A stretch of DNA of 64,000 nucleotides from CAVWQV01 sp963757115 (GCA_963757115.1 CAVWQV010000006.1:248001-312000); one strand, 5' to 3'; shown: positions 9,345 to 18,175, counted from the stretch's first letter. Notes: generated by a model not told the origin, from the letters alone. Translations and numbers: made by a program.

Positions 9345-10598
9345 ATGCCGGATGCTCCCACGTCTGATCTGGAAACCTCGCGACGGCCAGCCTGGGCGGG
9401 TGATGTGACCCGGGTTCCCTATTGGGTATATCGCGACGCCGATCTGCTGCGGTCCGAGCAGGAACGAATTTTCGAAGGGCCGGTCTGGAACTTTCTCTGC
9501 CTCGAGTCGGAGATCGCCGAGCCTGGGGATTGGCGGGCGACTCACGTCGGGCAGATGCCAGTTGTTGTCGCGCGCGATGCGGACGGGTCGATTGCGGCTT
9601 TCGAGAATCGCTGCGCCCATCGCGGGGCGCTGATCTGCCTTGACGATGCGGGCCGAGCGGCGAAAGATTTCCAATGCGTCTATCACGCTTGGCGCTACGA
9701 CCTGCGCGGCAATCTTCGGTCGGTTGCGTTCCAGCGCGGAGTGAATGGTAAGGGCGGGATGCCGGAGGGCTTCCGTCTCGACGCGCACGGGCCGCGCAAG
9801 CTGCGGACCACGACCCTGTGCGGGTTGGTGTTCGGCACTTTCGGGGACGACACGCCCGACATCGAGAGCTTCATCGGCGAGGAGGTGCTGCAGTATCTTC
9901 GGCGCTCCGTCGCGGGTCGGCGGATCGAGATCATCGGCCGCTTCGTCGAGGTGCTGCCGAACAATTGGAAGATGTACGCCGAGAACGTGCGCGACTCGTA
10001 TCACGCGAGTCTTCTGCACCTGTTCTTCGCGACATTCAGGATCAATCGGCTGAGCCAGGGCGGTGGCTTGTCCATCAGCCCGAACGGCGGTTGCAGCGCT
10101 TCGATCTCCTTGGCGCCAACCGATACCGACGACCGCAACTATGCCGGAGTGCGCTCGGTGGATGATGGTTTCAAGCTGAACGACCCGTGCCTACTCGATG
10201 TGGTCGAGGAGCACGGCGACCGCATCCGCAATCAGATCGTTACCGTTTTCCCCAACTTCGTGGTGCAGAAGACGCAGAATGCAATGGCGTTGCGCTTGTT
10301 CACGCCGAAAGGCGTGGACCGCACCAACTTGGAGTGGATCTACTTCGGCTACGCCGATGACACGCCCGAGATGCGCAAGCGTCGCTTGCGGCACCTGAAC
10401 CTCAACGGTCCGGCAGGCTTCGTCTCCATGGAGGATGGCTGCGTCGGCGGCTTCGTCGAGCGAGGCATCGCGACGGCGCCGGACGCCGCCTCCATCGTCG
10501 AAATGGGCGGCGCCGGGACCGAAAGCCAGGCGACCCGCGCCACCGAGGCGGCGGTGCGCGGCTTCTGGTCGCTCTGGCGGCGAATGGTCGGCGTATGA
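9345..10598 (+). CDS. Rieske non-haem iron oxygenase, large (alpha) subunit
   Basis: A 417-residue ring-hydroxylating oxygenase alpha subunit. The Rieske motif is complete, Cys90-x-His92 (ENRCAHRG) and Cys111-x2-His114 (FQCVYHAW). The mononuclear iron site has NVRDSYHASLLH with His220 and His225 and a bridging Asp before them; the third ligand would be an acidic residue near EDGCVGGF. Sequence style is closest to anthranilate, salicylate and related benzoate-type dioxygenases, but the substrate is not fixed. The ATG at 9345 has AGGAG 8 bases upstream. The small subunit gene overlaps its stop. No ferredoxin or reductase gene is adjacent, so electron transfer must come from elsewhere. Confidence 0.9.
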   Translation: MPDAPTSDLETSRRPAWAGDVTRVPYWVYRDADLLRSEQERIFEGPVWNFLCLESEIAEPGDWRATHVGQMPVVVARDADGSIAAFENRCAHRGALICLDDAGRAAKDFQCVYHAWRYDLRGNLRSVAFQRGVNGKGGMPEGFRLDAHGPRKLRTTTLCGLVFGTFGDDTPDIESFIGEEVLQYLRRSVAGRRIEIIGRFVEVLPNNWKMYAENVRDSYHASLLHLFFATFRINRLSQGGGLSISPNGGCSASISLAPTDTDDRNYAGVRSVDDGFKLNDPCLLDVVEEHGDRIRNQIVTVFPNFVVQKTQNAMALRLFTPKGVDRTNLEWIYFGYADDTPEMRKRRLRHLNLNGPAGFVSMEDGCVGGFVERGIATAPDAASIVEMGGAGTESQATRATEAAVRGFWSLWRRMVGV

Positions 10599-11067
10599 AC
10601 TCCGCGCTCCTGTTGCGGGTCGCGGCGCTGAACGCCGCCTATGCCGCGACGATTGACGACGACCGGCTCGAGGAGTGGCCGGATTTCTTCGTCGAGGACT
10701 GCCTTTACAAGATCACCTCGGCTGACAACGAGCGGCGCGGCTACGCGGCCGGCATCGTCTACGCCGATAGCCGCGCGATGCTGCGCGATCGCGTGATCGC
10801 GCTGCGGACGGCCAACATCTACGAGCGCCAGGCCTACCGCCACATCATCGGGGCTGCCGGTCATCGGCGTGGCAAATGAGTGACGGGATCGCGGCGGAGA
10901 CGCCGTTCCTGGTCGCTCGCATCATGCGCGACGGCCGCACCGACCTGTTCGCGACCGGTATCTACCGTGACCGGCTGCGCGAGGACGGCGAGCGGCTGCT
11001 GTTGGCCGAGCGCATCGTCGTCTGCGATAGCGGGCACTTCGACACCTTGCTGGCAATCCCGCTCTGA
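10595..11067 (+). CDS. Ring-hydroxylating oxygenase small (beta) subunit (two frameshifts)
   Basis: The beta subunit of the Rieske oxygenase, with a cystatin/NTF2-like fold. The N-terminal part reads LDDDRLEEWPDFFVEDCLYKI-type sequence (RLEEWPDFFVEDCLYKITS), RTANIYERQAYRHIIG. Near 10852 an extra G shifts the frame (LPVIGVANE continues in frame 3), and near 10871 a second shift restores DGIAAETPFLVARIMRDGR to the end at 11067. Total length would be about 157 residues, the family norm. The ATG overlaps the alpha-subunit stop by four bases. Two indels within 20 bp in an otherwise conserved protein suggest poor local sequence quality rather than decay. Confidence 0.8.
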
Positions 11068-11101
11068 CGGCCAGCCAATTACTGGACTGAATGGAGGCGG
11101 G

Positions 11102-11144
11102 GCGCTGACCGTGTGTGGTAGAATGATACCACATGCGCTGACCG
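11102..11144 (+). repeat. 7-bp dyad flanked by 10-bp direct repeats
   Basis: A perfect inverted repeat TGTGGTA (11114-11120) / TACCACA (11127-11133) with 6 bases between lies inside two exact copies of GCGCTGACCG at 11102-11111 and 11135-11144. It is between the oxygenase beta-subunit stop and the rplM promoter. It may be an operator, or a short hairpin ending the oxygenase transcript, although no T-run follows. Confidence 0.6.
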
Positions 11145-11145
11145 C

Positions 11146-11174
11146 TTGACCTTGCATGGCTTTCTCACCATAAC
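11146..11174 (+). promoter_or_regulatory. Candidate sigma-70-type promoter of rplM-rpsI
   Basis: TTGACC at 11146-11151 and CATAAC at 11169-11174 are separated by 17 bases, the best spacing for the housekeeping sigma factor. The start point would be near 11181, about 20 nt before the rplM ATG, and a ribosome site AAGGA lies in between. Confidence 0.5.
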
Positions 11175-11200
11175 GCGCCCTGTTTCCGAAGGATCGCGTC

Positions 11201-11668
11201 ATGTTGAAGACCACCCTCTCGCTGAAGCCGGCGGAGGTGACGAAGCAGTGGGTGCTGATCGACGCCGAAGGCGTGGTGCTCGGGCGGCTGGCGGCACTCG
11301 TCGCCAACCGGCTGCGCGGCAAGCACAAGCCGCAGTTCACCCCGCACGTCGATTGCGGCGATAATGTCGTGGTGGTCAACGCGGCGAAGGTGCGCGTAAC
11401 CGGCAACAAGGCGGAGCAGTCGATCTTCTACTATCACACCGGCTATCCGGGCGGCATCAAGGGCCGCAGCATCCGGCAGATTCTTGAAAGCAAACACCCC
11501 GAGCGCGTGGTGGAGAAGGCGGTGGAGCGCATGATTACGCGCGGCCCGTTGCAGCGTCGGCAGATGAAGCACCTCCATGTGTATGGCGGAGCCGATCATC
11601 CCCACGCGGGCCAGCAGCCGAAGCCGCTCGATCTCGCGGCACTCAATCCGAAGAACAAGAGGATCTGA
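11201..11668 (+). CDS. rplM: 50S ribosomal protein L13
   Basis: A 155-residue L13, the common alphaproteobacterial length. Signature segments are WVLIDAEGVVLGRLAALVAN, GDNVVVVNAAKVRVTGNK, YYHTGYPGGIKGRSIRQILE and HLHVYGGADHPHAGQQPK. It is the first gene of the universal rplM-rpsI pair; rpsI starts 5 bp after its stop. The sequence is intact. Confidence 0.98.
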   Translation: MLKTTLSLKPAEVTKQWVLIDAEGVVLGRLAALVANRLRGKHKPQFTPHVDCGDNVVVVNAAKVRVTGNKAEQSIFYYHTGYPGGIKGRSIRQILESKHPERVVEKAVERMITRGPLQRRQMKHLHVYGGADHPHAGQQPKPLDLAALNPKNKRI

Positions 11669-11673
11669 CGGTC

Positions 11674-12171
11674 ATGTCGGGAACACGGACCGGCACGCTC
11701 GCCGACCTCAAGGATCTTGCGGTTGCCACCGCGGCGGCGACCAACCCAGATGCGCCCGTCCGGCGCGAGCCGAAGCGCGACGCGCTCGGTCGGAGCTACG
11801 CCACCGGCCGCCGCAAGAACGCCTCGGCCCGCGTCTGGGTTAAACCCGGCAAGGGCGACATCACCGTCAACGGCAAGCGCGTCACCCAGTATTTCGCGCG
11901 CCCGGTGCTGCGGATGCTTATCACCCAGCCGTTCCTGGTGGCCGATCGTTACAACCAGTTCGACGTGTTCTGCACCGTGAGCGGCGGCGGGCTGTCGGGC
12001 CAGGCCGGCGCGGTGCGGCACGGCATCAGCCGCGCGCTGACCAACTACGAGCCCGAGTTGCGCCCAATCCTCAAGGTGGCCGGCTTCCTGACCCGCGACC
12101 CGCGCGTGGTCGAGCGGAAGAAATATGGTCGCGCCAAGGCTCGCCGGAGCTTCCAGTTCAGCAAACGCTAG
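11674..12171 (+). CDS. rpsI: 30S ribosomal protein S9
   Basis: A 165-residue S9. The conserved body begins at YATGRRKNASARVWVKPGKG near residue 43 and ends with the invariant KYGRAKARRSFQFSKR tail that reaches the P-site tRNA. It has an N-terminal extension of about 40 residues relative to E. coli, a form common in Rhodospirillales. It is followed by a GC-rich hairpin and T-run. Confidence 0.98.
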   Translation: MSGTRTGTLADLKDLAVATAAATNPDAPVRREPKRDALGRSYATGRRKNASARVWVKPGKGDITVNGKRVTQYFARPVLRMLITQPFLVADRYNQFDVFCTVSGGGLSGQAGAVRHGISRALTNYEPELRPILKVAGFLTRDPRVVERKKYGRAKARRSFQFSKR

Positions 12172-12189
12172 CGTCCTCCCTGGACGTTT

Positions 12190-12224
12190 CGGCCGGGCGG
12201 GCCCGCCTGAACGGCCTTTTCGTT
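12190..12224 (+). terminator. Rho-independent terminator after rpsI
   Basis: The sequence GGCCGGGCGGGCCCGCC folds on itself (GGCGGG with CCCGCC), and an outer GGCC pairs with the GGCC at 12213-12216. A T-rich run TTTTCGTTT follows at 12217-12225. It lies about 20 bp past the rpsI stop. Confidence 0.65.
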
Positions 12225-12310
12225 TGGCGCGCGCCGCGATGGCGAGGCGCGGTTTGACCCGTTCCCGGCCTGAGGGAGTAATGTCGGGGCGCGGGGCGGG
12301 AGTGGGCTAC

Positions 12311-13264
12311 ATGGCGGCTCGGGTGTTCATCGACGGCGAGGCGGGCACGACGGGCCTCGGCATCCGCGAGCGCTTGCGGGCGGTGCCGGACATCGAGCTT
12401 CTCAGTCTGCCCGACGACCGGCGCAAGGACGCCGCCGCACGGCAAGCGCTGATGGCCGAAGTGGACCTCACTGTGCTCTGCCTGCCCGACGACGCGGCGA
12501 CGGAAAGCGCCCGGCTCGCCGACGAACTCGGCGCGCGCGGCCCCCGCTTGCTGGACGCGAGCACCGCGCATCGCGTGCACCCGGATTGGACCTATGGGTT
12601 TGCCGAGCTGGAGCCGGGCCAGGACGGGCGGATCGCGGCGTCGCGCCGCGTTGCGAATCCCGGCTGCTATCCGACGGGCGCGATCGCGCTGATCCGGCCG
12701 CTGGTGGACGCCGGACTGCTGCCGCCTGACTACCCGCTGACGATCAACGCTGTGAGCGGCTACTCGGGCGGCGGGCGCTCCCTGATCGAGGCGCACGAGC
12801 AGCAAGGCGAGCCGGCGTTCGAGCTTTACGCGCTCGGCCTTGAGCACAAGCACGTGCCCGAGACGCAGCGTTACGGCCGGCTGACGAGGCGGCCGATCTT
12901 CGTGCCGTCCGTTGGGCATTTCCGGCAGGGGATGCTGGTCTCGATCCCGCTGCACCTGGACGCGCTGCCGGGCGTGCCGACGGGTGCCGACCTCGTCGCC
13001 GTGCTGGCCGCGCGGTATCGAGGGTGCGCGGGCATAACGACCCCGCCGGCCGAAGCGGCGGGCAAGCTAGAGCCGGAAGCGCTGAACGACACGGACGCGA
13101 TGGAGCTTCGCGTGTTCGCCAACGAGAGGCACCGCCATGCCGTGCTGGTCGCCCGGCTCGACAATCTCGGCAAGGGGGCCTCGGGTGCCGCCGTCCAGAA
13201 CATCCGCCTGATGCTCGGCCTCACCACCGCGTGCGCGCCCGCAAAGGAGCCGGTCCATGCCTGA
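12311..13264 (+). CDS. argC: N-acetyl-gamma-glutamyl-phosphate reductase
   Basis: NADPH-dependent reduction in arginine biosynthesis. The 317-residue product is the short type-2 ArgC found in alphaproteobacteria. It shows VFIDGEAGTTGLGIRERL at the nucleotide site, the catalytic Cys119 in RRVANPGCYPTGA, and the C-terminal NDTDAMELRVFANERH and LVARLDNLGKGASGAAVQNI. The ATG at 12311 is chosen because homologues start there; an in-frame ATG at 12281 would add 10 residues. It overlaps the next gene by 8 bp. Confidence 0.93.
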   Translation: MAARVFIDGEAGTTGLGIRERLRAVPDIELLSLPDDRRKDAAARQALMAEVDLTVLCLPDDAATESARLADELGARGPRLLDASTAHRVHPDWTYGFAELEPGQDGRIAASRRVANPGCYPTGAIALIRPLVDAGLLPPDYPLTINAVSGYSGGGRSLIEAHEQQGEPAFELYALGLEHKHVPETQRYGRLTRRPIFVPSVGHFRQGMLVSIPLHLDALPGVPTGADLVAVLAARYRGCAGITTPPAEAAGKLEPEALNDTDAMELRVFANERHRHAVLVARLDNLGKGASGAAVQNIRLMLGLTTACAPAKEPVHA

Positions 13265-13814
13265 CATGCCCATCCCCGCCGGCACCGGCCCGCTGTACGC
13301 GCTGGACGGCGTGGCGCCCACCGTCGACCCGTCCGCCTGGGTCGCGCCGACCGCGGCCGTGATCGGCAATGTCGAGATCGGGCCTCGATCCGGCATCTGG
13401 TTCCACTGCGTGCTGCGCGGCGACACCAACCTGATCCGCATCGGTGCCCGGGTGAACGTCCAGGACGGGACGATCCTGCACGTCAACAGCGGCCGGTTCG
13501 CCACCATCCTCGAGGATGATGTGACGGTTGGTCACGCCTGCATCATTCACGCCTGCACCCTCAAGCAGCGGGCCTTTGTCGGCATGGGGGCGACGGTGCT
13601 GGATGGGGCGGTGATCGAGGAAGGCGGGATGCTGGCCGCCGGCGCCTTGCTCACGCCCAACAAGGTGATCGGCCCGAACGAGCTGTGGAGCGGCTCGCCG
13701 GCCAAGCTGTGGCGGGTGATGTCGGCCGAGGAGCGCGCCGGCTTCGACCAGACCGCCGTGCACTACGCCGAGCTTGCGGGCCGCTTCAAGGCGGGGCTGC
13801 GCAGCGCCGGCTAA
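13257..13814 (+). CDS. Gamma-carbonic-anhydrase-like left-handed beta-helix protein
   Basis: A 185-residue hexapeptide-repeat protein (YrdA/CaiE/gamma-CA superfamily). Repeats run from VAPTAAVIGNVEIGPRSGIW through GALLTPNKVIGP. Histidines that would bind zinc between subunits are present in ILHVNSGR, VTVGHACIIHACTL. YrdA-type proteins often lack proven activity, so the enzyme role is uncertain. It is coupled to argC by an 8-bp overlap. Confidence 0.88.
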   Translation: MPDMPIPAGTGPLYALDGVAPTVDPSAWVAPTAAVIGNVEIGPRSGIWFHCVLRGDTNLIRIGARVNVQDGTILHVNSGRFATILEDDVTVGHACIIHACTLKQRAFVGMGATVLDGAVIEEGGMLAAGALLTPNKVIGPNELWSGSPAKLWRVMSAEERAGFDQTAVHYAELAGRFKAGLRSAG

Positions 13815-13898
13815 GCCGGGGCAGAGCCGGGCCGAGCCCCGGCGTCAACCGCTTGTTCACTCAGGCGCCCGAACTTCCTGGCTTCGCAGGAGGGTCCG

Positions 13899-14975
13899 GT
13901 GCGGCAGGCTTCATGGCTGTTCTTTCCCGACTACCGTTTGAGCGACCCGTATCAGGCCTTGCTTTCCGACGCGCTGGCGCCGGTGGTGGAATCGCGCGCG
14001 GGCAGCGTCACGGACGCGCTCGAAGCCTCGGCCGAACGCGACGTGGTGTTTCACCTACACTGGGAGGACGCGGTGTACGCGGGCGCGTCGAGCCAGGGCG
14101 AGGCGCGCGAGCGGATCGGCGGCTTCCTCGCCGAGCTCGCCGCCTTGCGCGCCTGTGGCGGCCGGGTGGTTTGGACGCGGCACAACGCCGCCCCGCACGA
14201 CGATCGCTTCCCTGCGGCCTCACTCGAACTCCGGCAGGGCTTGGCGGCGGAGGCCGACCTGCTGCACGTTCACGGCGAGACGGGTGCCGCGCTCATGCGC
14301 GCGGATGGGGGGGCGGCCGAGCGGATCCTGATATTGCGCAATCCTGACATCGCGCCCGGCTACCCCGACGACATCACGGACGAAGCCGCTCGCCGCTATT
14401 TCCACCTGGAAGGGGCGGGGACGGTATTCGCGTTCCTGGGTGCCATGCGGGGCTACAAGGGCCTTGAGACGCTGCTGGCCGCCTTTGCCGACGTGCGGGC
14501 CACCGATCCGACGGCGGAACTCCTCATCGGCGGAAGGCAACCGGATAGTCGCGAGGGCCGCTACGTGATGGCCGGGCCCGGCGTGCGCCTGATCCCGCAT
14601 TTCGTTGATGACGGCGTCGTGCAGTACGTGCTCCGGGCGGCGGATTTTGTCGTCGCACCGTACCGGCGCACGCTGACCTCGGGCGCGGTAGCGCTGGCTC
14701 TGGGGTTCGGCCGCCCCGTCATCGTCCCCAATCTGCCGCCGATCCTCGAAGTCGTGCGGCCCGGACGCGAGGCCCTGCTGTATCGTGCCGAGGACGCTAC
14801 GGACCTTGCGCGCGCCATGCGGGGCGCCTGCGCGCTCGGGCCGGCGGAGCGGCTCGGGATGCGCGAGCAGGCGCTTTGTTCCGCCCGCGCCGTTACCTTC
14901 GCCGACCTCGCCCGTGCCCTCTTCGAGCGGGTCGGCCCTCAGCCGTCCGGAACCGTCCCCGGCACGATGCGCTGA
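13899..14975 (+). CDS. Glycosyltransferase, GT-B fold (GT4-like)
   Basis: A 358-residue glycosyltransferase with no transmembrane segment. The N-terminal half holds VVFHLHWEDAVYAG and VVWTRHNAAPHDDRF. The C-terminal nucleotide-sugar domain begins at VFAFLGAMRGYKGLETLLAAF, followed by LLIGGRQPD and FVVAPYRRTLTSGAVALALGFGRPVI, the acidic pocket being replaced by a TSG motif as in several GT4 relatives. The start is GTG at 13899 with AGGAGGG upstream at about 6 bases. It is not inside a visible polysaccharide cluster, so the acceptor is unknown. Confidence 0.85.
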   Translation: MRQASWLFFPDYRLSDPYQALLSDALAPVVESRAGSVTDALEASAERDVVFHLHWEDAVYAGASSQGEARERIGGFLAELAALRACGGRVVWTRHNAAPHDDRFPAASLELRQGLAAEADLLHVHGETGAALMRADGGAAERILILRNPDIAPGYPDDITDEAARRYFHLEGAGTVFAFLGAMRGYKGLETLLAAFADVRATDPTAELLIGGRQPDSREGRYVMAGPGVRLIPHFVDDGVVQYVLRAADFVVAPYRRTLTSGAVALALGFGRPVIVPNLPPILEVVRPGREALLYRAEDATDLARAMRGACALGPAERLGMREQALCSARAVTFADLARALFERVGPQPSGTVPGTMR

Positions 14976-15066
14976 GTTGCGAGGTCATTGAGGGACATGC
15001 CGCCATGCGGGAGTTGCAGCGCCGCATCGGGTTTCCGGGACTGGTAAGCGTCCGGGGGGCTTGTTC

Positions 15067-15951
15067 GTGAGCGCGGCGGATGCGCCGGGTTCCGGCGGGC
15101 GCTTGCGCGGCAAGGTCGCGCTGGTGACGGGTGCGGCGCGCGGGATCGGCCGAGCCGCGGCCGTGGCGTTGGCTCGGGAGGGCGCGGATGTGATCGGCGC
15201 TGACATTGCCGGACCGGTGAGCGCCACTCTGGAGGTCGCACCCGCGACGGCGGACGACCTCGAGCGGACGGGGCAGGAGGTGGCGGCAACGGGGCGCCGC
15301 TGGCGCGCCGTCTCGTTCGACCAGCGCGACATCGCAGCGGTTCGCCGGGCCGCCGAGCAGGTTCGCTCGGCGTTCGGCGGCCTCGACATCGTGTTCGCAA
15401 ACGCGGGCGTGCAGGCGTTCAAGCCGTTGCTCGAAATGGAGGACGCCGACTGGCAAACGCAGATCGACGTCAATCTGACCGGCACGGCCAACGTGCTCCG
15501 GGTTTTCGCGCCGTTGCTCGTCGAGCGTGGCGGCGGGCGGATCATCGTAACGTCCTCAACCCAGGGGCGGCACGGCACGAAAATCGGCGCTGCCTACTCG
15601 GCTTCTAAGTGGGGGATTCTGGGCCTAATGAAGTCCGCCGCGCTCGAACTCGGCGTTCACAAGATAACGGTGAACGCTGTCATCCCCGGCCTGATCGACA
15701 CCCCGCTAACCCGGCACGAGGAGCGCTACGCGCAGTCGCTGCTGGAAGCAGGCAAGGCGCCGACCGGCGACGAGAAGCAGGACGAGGAGGCCGCGCGGCA
15801 AGGCCTGATCGCCAAGACGCCGCTCGGCGTCCCCTGGCTGGACCCGGAGGATGTGGCGCCCGCCGTGGTGTTCCTCGCCTCCGACGAGGCCCGAATGGTT
15901 ACGGGCGCCAGCTATGAAGTGACCGGCGGCGATAGCGCTCGCCTCCCTTGA
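15067..15951 (+). CDS. Short-chain dehydrogenase/reductase
   Basis: A classical SDR of about 294 residues. It shows the cofactor motif VALVTGAARGIGRAAAVAL, the NAG motif IVFANAGVQ, the active-site Ser (VTSSTQGRHG), and Y-x3-K in AAYSASKWGILGLMKS. Lineage features such as an acidic residue after the second strand (GADIAG) favour NAD+. The start is GTG at 15067 with GGGGGG upstream; a TTG at 15061 is also possible. The substrate is not inferable. Confidence 0.9.
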   Translation: MSAADAPGSGGRLRGKVALVTGAARGIGRAAAVALAREGADVIGADIAGPVSATLEVAPATADDLERTGQEVAATGRRWRAVSFDQRDIAAVRRAAEQVRSAFGGLDIVFANAGVQAFKPLLEMEDADWQTQIDVNLTGTANVLRVFAPLLVERGGGRIIVTSSTQGRHGTKIGAAYSASKWGILGLMKSAALELGVHKITVNAVIPGLIDTPLTRHEERYAQSLLEAGKAPTGDEKQDEEAARQGLIAKTPLGVPWLDPEDVAPAVVFLASDEARMVTGASYEVTGGDSARLP

Positions 15952-16099
15952 CCTCGCTCCCTTCGCCGGCTCCCCGGGATGGCTAAGATTGGTCATGGAA
16001 CATCCCCGAACGCCCAGGGTGTGGGCAGTTCGTTGCACTGCGCGAGGGTTGACGGGCGTTCCCGGATGCCGCACCCCGGGCAGCCAAGGAGAACCGCCA

Positions 16100-17398
16100 A
16101 TGCGCTTCGGTCTGCTTTACGAGTTGCAGCTTCCGCGCCCCTGGGACGAACGGGCCGAGCATCGCATGATCCACGAGGCGCTGGCGGAGGTGGAGCTCGC
16201 CGACCGGCTCGGTTTCGACTGTGTTTGGGCGAACGAGCATCATTTCCTAGAAGAATATTCGCACAGCTCGGCGCCCGAAGTGTTCCTCGCGGCCGCCGCG
16301 GCGCGCACGAGCCGGATCCATGTCGGACACGCCGTCGTGCTCTCGCCGCCCGGCTACAATCCGCCGGCGCGGGTCGCCGAGCGGATCGCGACGCTCGATC
16401 TTGTGTCCAGCGGCCGGGTCGAGTGGGGCACCGGCGCGTCCTCCTCGCGCGCCGAGCTGGAGGGCTTCGGCATCGACCCCGTCCAGAAAAAGGCGATGTG
16501 GGCCGAGGCCACCGAGCAGACCGCCAACATGCTGGCAATGACCCCCTATCCGGGCTTCCAGGGGCAGTTCTTCTCCATGCCGGCACGCAACGTGATCCCG
16601 AAGCCCTATCAGAAGCCGCATCCGCCGCTTTGGGTGGCGTGCTCCAACCGCGACACCATCCATACCGCGGCGCGCAACGGCATCGGCGCGCTTGCCTTCG
16701 CCTTTGTCGACCCGGCGGAGGCAGCGAAGTGGGCGGGTGAGGACGACGACATCATCAAATCCGAGGAGTGCGTGCCGATCGGGCACAGCGTCAATGCCAA
16801 CATCGCCATGGCGACCGGCTTTTCGGTGCATCAATCGGAGGCGGAGGCGAGGGCGCGCGGCCAGGAAGGTTTTCAGTATTTCGGTTTCGCGCTCGGACAC
16901 CACTACGTCTACGGCCAGCACACCCCGGGTGTGACCAAGGTGTGGGATCGCTTCGAGCTTGCCCGCGACGCTTTGCCGGCAACTCAGGGCAACGGGATCG
17001 GCACGCCGTCGCAGCTCGTCGACCGCATGCGACAGTACCAGGACGCCGGAGTTGATCAGGTCATCTTTGTTCAGCAGGCCGGGCGTAATCGGCACGAGCA
17101 CATCATCGACTCGCTCGAACTGTTCGCGGCCGAGGTGATGCCGGAGCTGAAGGCCGATCAAGCCGAACGCGACGCGCGCAAGCAGGCGGAACTGGCGCCT
17201 TTCATCGCGGCGGCACTCAAGCGGAAGAAGTGGATGGCCCCGCTCGCGGAGGAGCAGATCCCAAGCATAGCCGCCTACGGCCGCACCGTCGTTGCGGGCG
17301 ATCCTACCGCCGCCTCGCTCAACGCCCGTCGCGGCGGCGGCATTGAGATCCCGACCGAGGATTTCGCAGAACGGAAACGGGCGGCGGCCGGAGACTAG
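16100..17398 (+). CDS. LLM-class flavin-dependent oxidoreductase
   Basis: A luciferase-like monooxygenase of about 432 residues, using reduced FMN supplied by a separate reductase. It shows MRFGLLYELQLPRPWDE, ADRLGFDCVWANEHHFLEEY, the SRIHVGHAVVLSPPGYNPP segment and GRVEWGTGASSSRAELEGFG. It resembles limonene-monooxygenase/alkanal-monooxygenase-like proteins more than RutA. The ATG at 16100 has AAGGAG 8 bases upstream; an upstream open frame is spurious. It lies 75 bp before the biuret-hydrolase-like gene on the same strand, so co-transcription with that operon is possible. Confidence 0.9.
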   Translation: MRFGLLYELQLPRPWDERAEHRMIHEALAEVELADRLGFDCVWANEHHFLEEYSHSSAPEVFLAAAAARTSRIHVGHAVVLSPPGYNPPARVAERIATLDLVSSGRVEWGTGASSSRAELEGFGIDPVQKKAMWAEATEQTANMLAMTPYPGFQGQFFSMPARNVIPKPYQKPHPPLWVACSNRDTIHTAARNGIGALAFAFVDPAEAAKWAGEDDDIIKSEECVPIGHSVNANIAMATGFSVHQSEAEARARGQEGFQYFGFALGHHYVYGQHTPGVTKVWDRFELARDALPATQGNGIGTPSQLVDRMRQYQDAGVDQVIFVQQAGRNRHEHIIDSLELFAAEVMPELKADQAERDARKQAELAPFIAAALKRKKWMAPLAEEQIPSIAAYGRTVVAGDPTAASLNARRGGGIEIPTEDFAERKRAAAGD

Positions 17399-17473
17399 GC
17401 GCCGGGATCGCCCAAGCGGCACGACATTTGCTGCGCTCGCTGAACGGACGCGCAGCAAAAATCGGAGGCGGCG

Positions 17474-18175
17474 TTGGCAGCGATCCCTGCGGAGCCTTAC
17501 GGCTTCGAACTGGACCCACCCCGCGCCGCGCTGCTGATGATCGACATGCAGCGCGATTTCCTCGAGCCGGGCGGCTTCGGCGAGATGCTCGGCAACGACG
17601 TGTCGCAACTGCGGGGCGCGATCGAGCCCAACCGCAGATTGCTGCAAGCGTGGCGGGATGCCGGGCTCCTCGTCATTCACACGCGCGAAGGTCATCGAGC
17701 CGACCTTGCCGACCTGCCGCCCTCGAAGCGGGTCCGCGGCCGCGGCAAGGTGTCAATCGGCGACGCCGGCCCGATGGGGCGCATCCTGGTACGCGGCGAG
17801 GCCGGCCACGACATCATTCCCGAGCTGTATCCGGCCGTTGGCGAGCCGGTGATCGACAAGCCGGGCAAGGGCGCGTTCTTCGCCACCGACCTGCAAGCGA
17901 TCCTGCTGCACCGAGGCATTAGCCAGCTCGTGGTCACGGGCGTCACTACGGAGGTATGCGTCAACACCACCGTGCGCGAGGCAAACGATCGCGGCTACGA
18001 CTGCCTGGTCCTGGCAGACTGCGTGGCATCCTACTTCCCCGAGTTCCAGACGGCCGCCCTGAAGATGATCGCGGCCCAAGGCGGCATCTTCGGCTGGGTC
18101 AGCCGGTCCGCCGACGTGATCGCAGCCCTGGAGCCCGCCGGCGCGGGCCGCGTGCTCGAGAGCGTCGAGCGATGA
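17474..18175 (+). CDS. Isochorismatase-family cysteine hydrolase, biuret hydrolase-like
   Basis: A 233-residue amidohydrolase with the catalytic triad Asp24 (LLMIDMQRDFLEPGG), Lys132 (DKPGKGAFF) and Cys162 (TGVTTEVCVNTTV). The segments HTREGHRADLADLPPSKR, IPELYP and REANDRGYDCLVL are those of the biuret hydrolase (BiuH) and triuret hydrolase branch, distinct from isochorismatase and RutB. Such enzymes hydrolyse biuret to allophanate and ammonia. The allophanate hydrolase gene two positions downstream strongly supports this. The start is TTG at 17474 with GGAGG upstream. Its TGA overlaps the permease ATG (ATGA). Confidence 0.85.
   Translation: MAAIPAEPYGFELDPPRAALLMIDMQRDFLEPGGFGEMLGNDVSQLRGAIEPNRRLLQAWRDAGLLVIHTREGHRADLADLPPSKRVRGRGKVSIGDAGPMGRILVRGEAGHDIIPELYPAVGEPVIDKPGKGAFFATDLQAILLHRGISQLVVTGVTTEVCVNTTVREANDRGYDCLVLADCVASYFPEFQTAALKMIAAQGGIFGWVSRSADVIAALEPAGAGRVLESVER

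Noticed and set aside
8044..9367. Very long plus-strand open frame (7244-9367) across the dehydratase gene
   Set aside because: It is the antisense shadow of the sugar-acid dehydratase and Rossmann gene; its translation is Arg/Gly/His-rich with no family motif, as expected from high-GC antisense frames.
17956..18171. Longer start for the NCS2-like permease
   Set aside because: The upstream frame lies inside the biuret-hydrolase-like gene; the ATG at 18172 overlaps that gene's stop in the usual ATGA manner and starts the first conserved residues.
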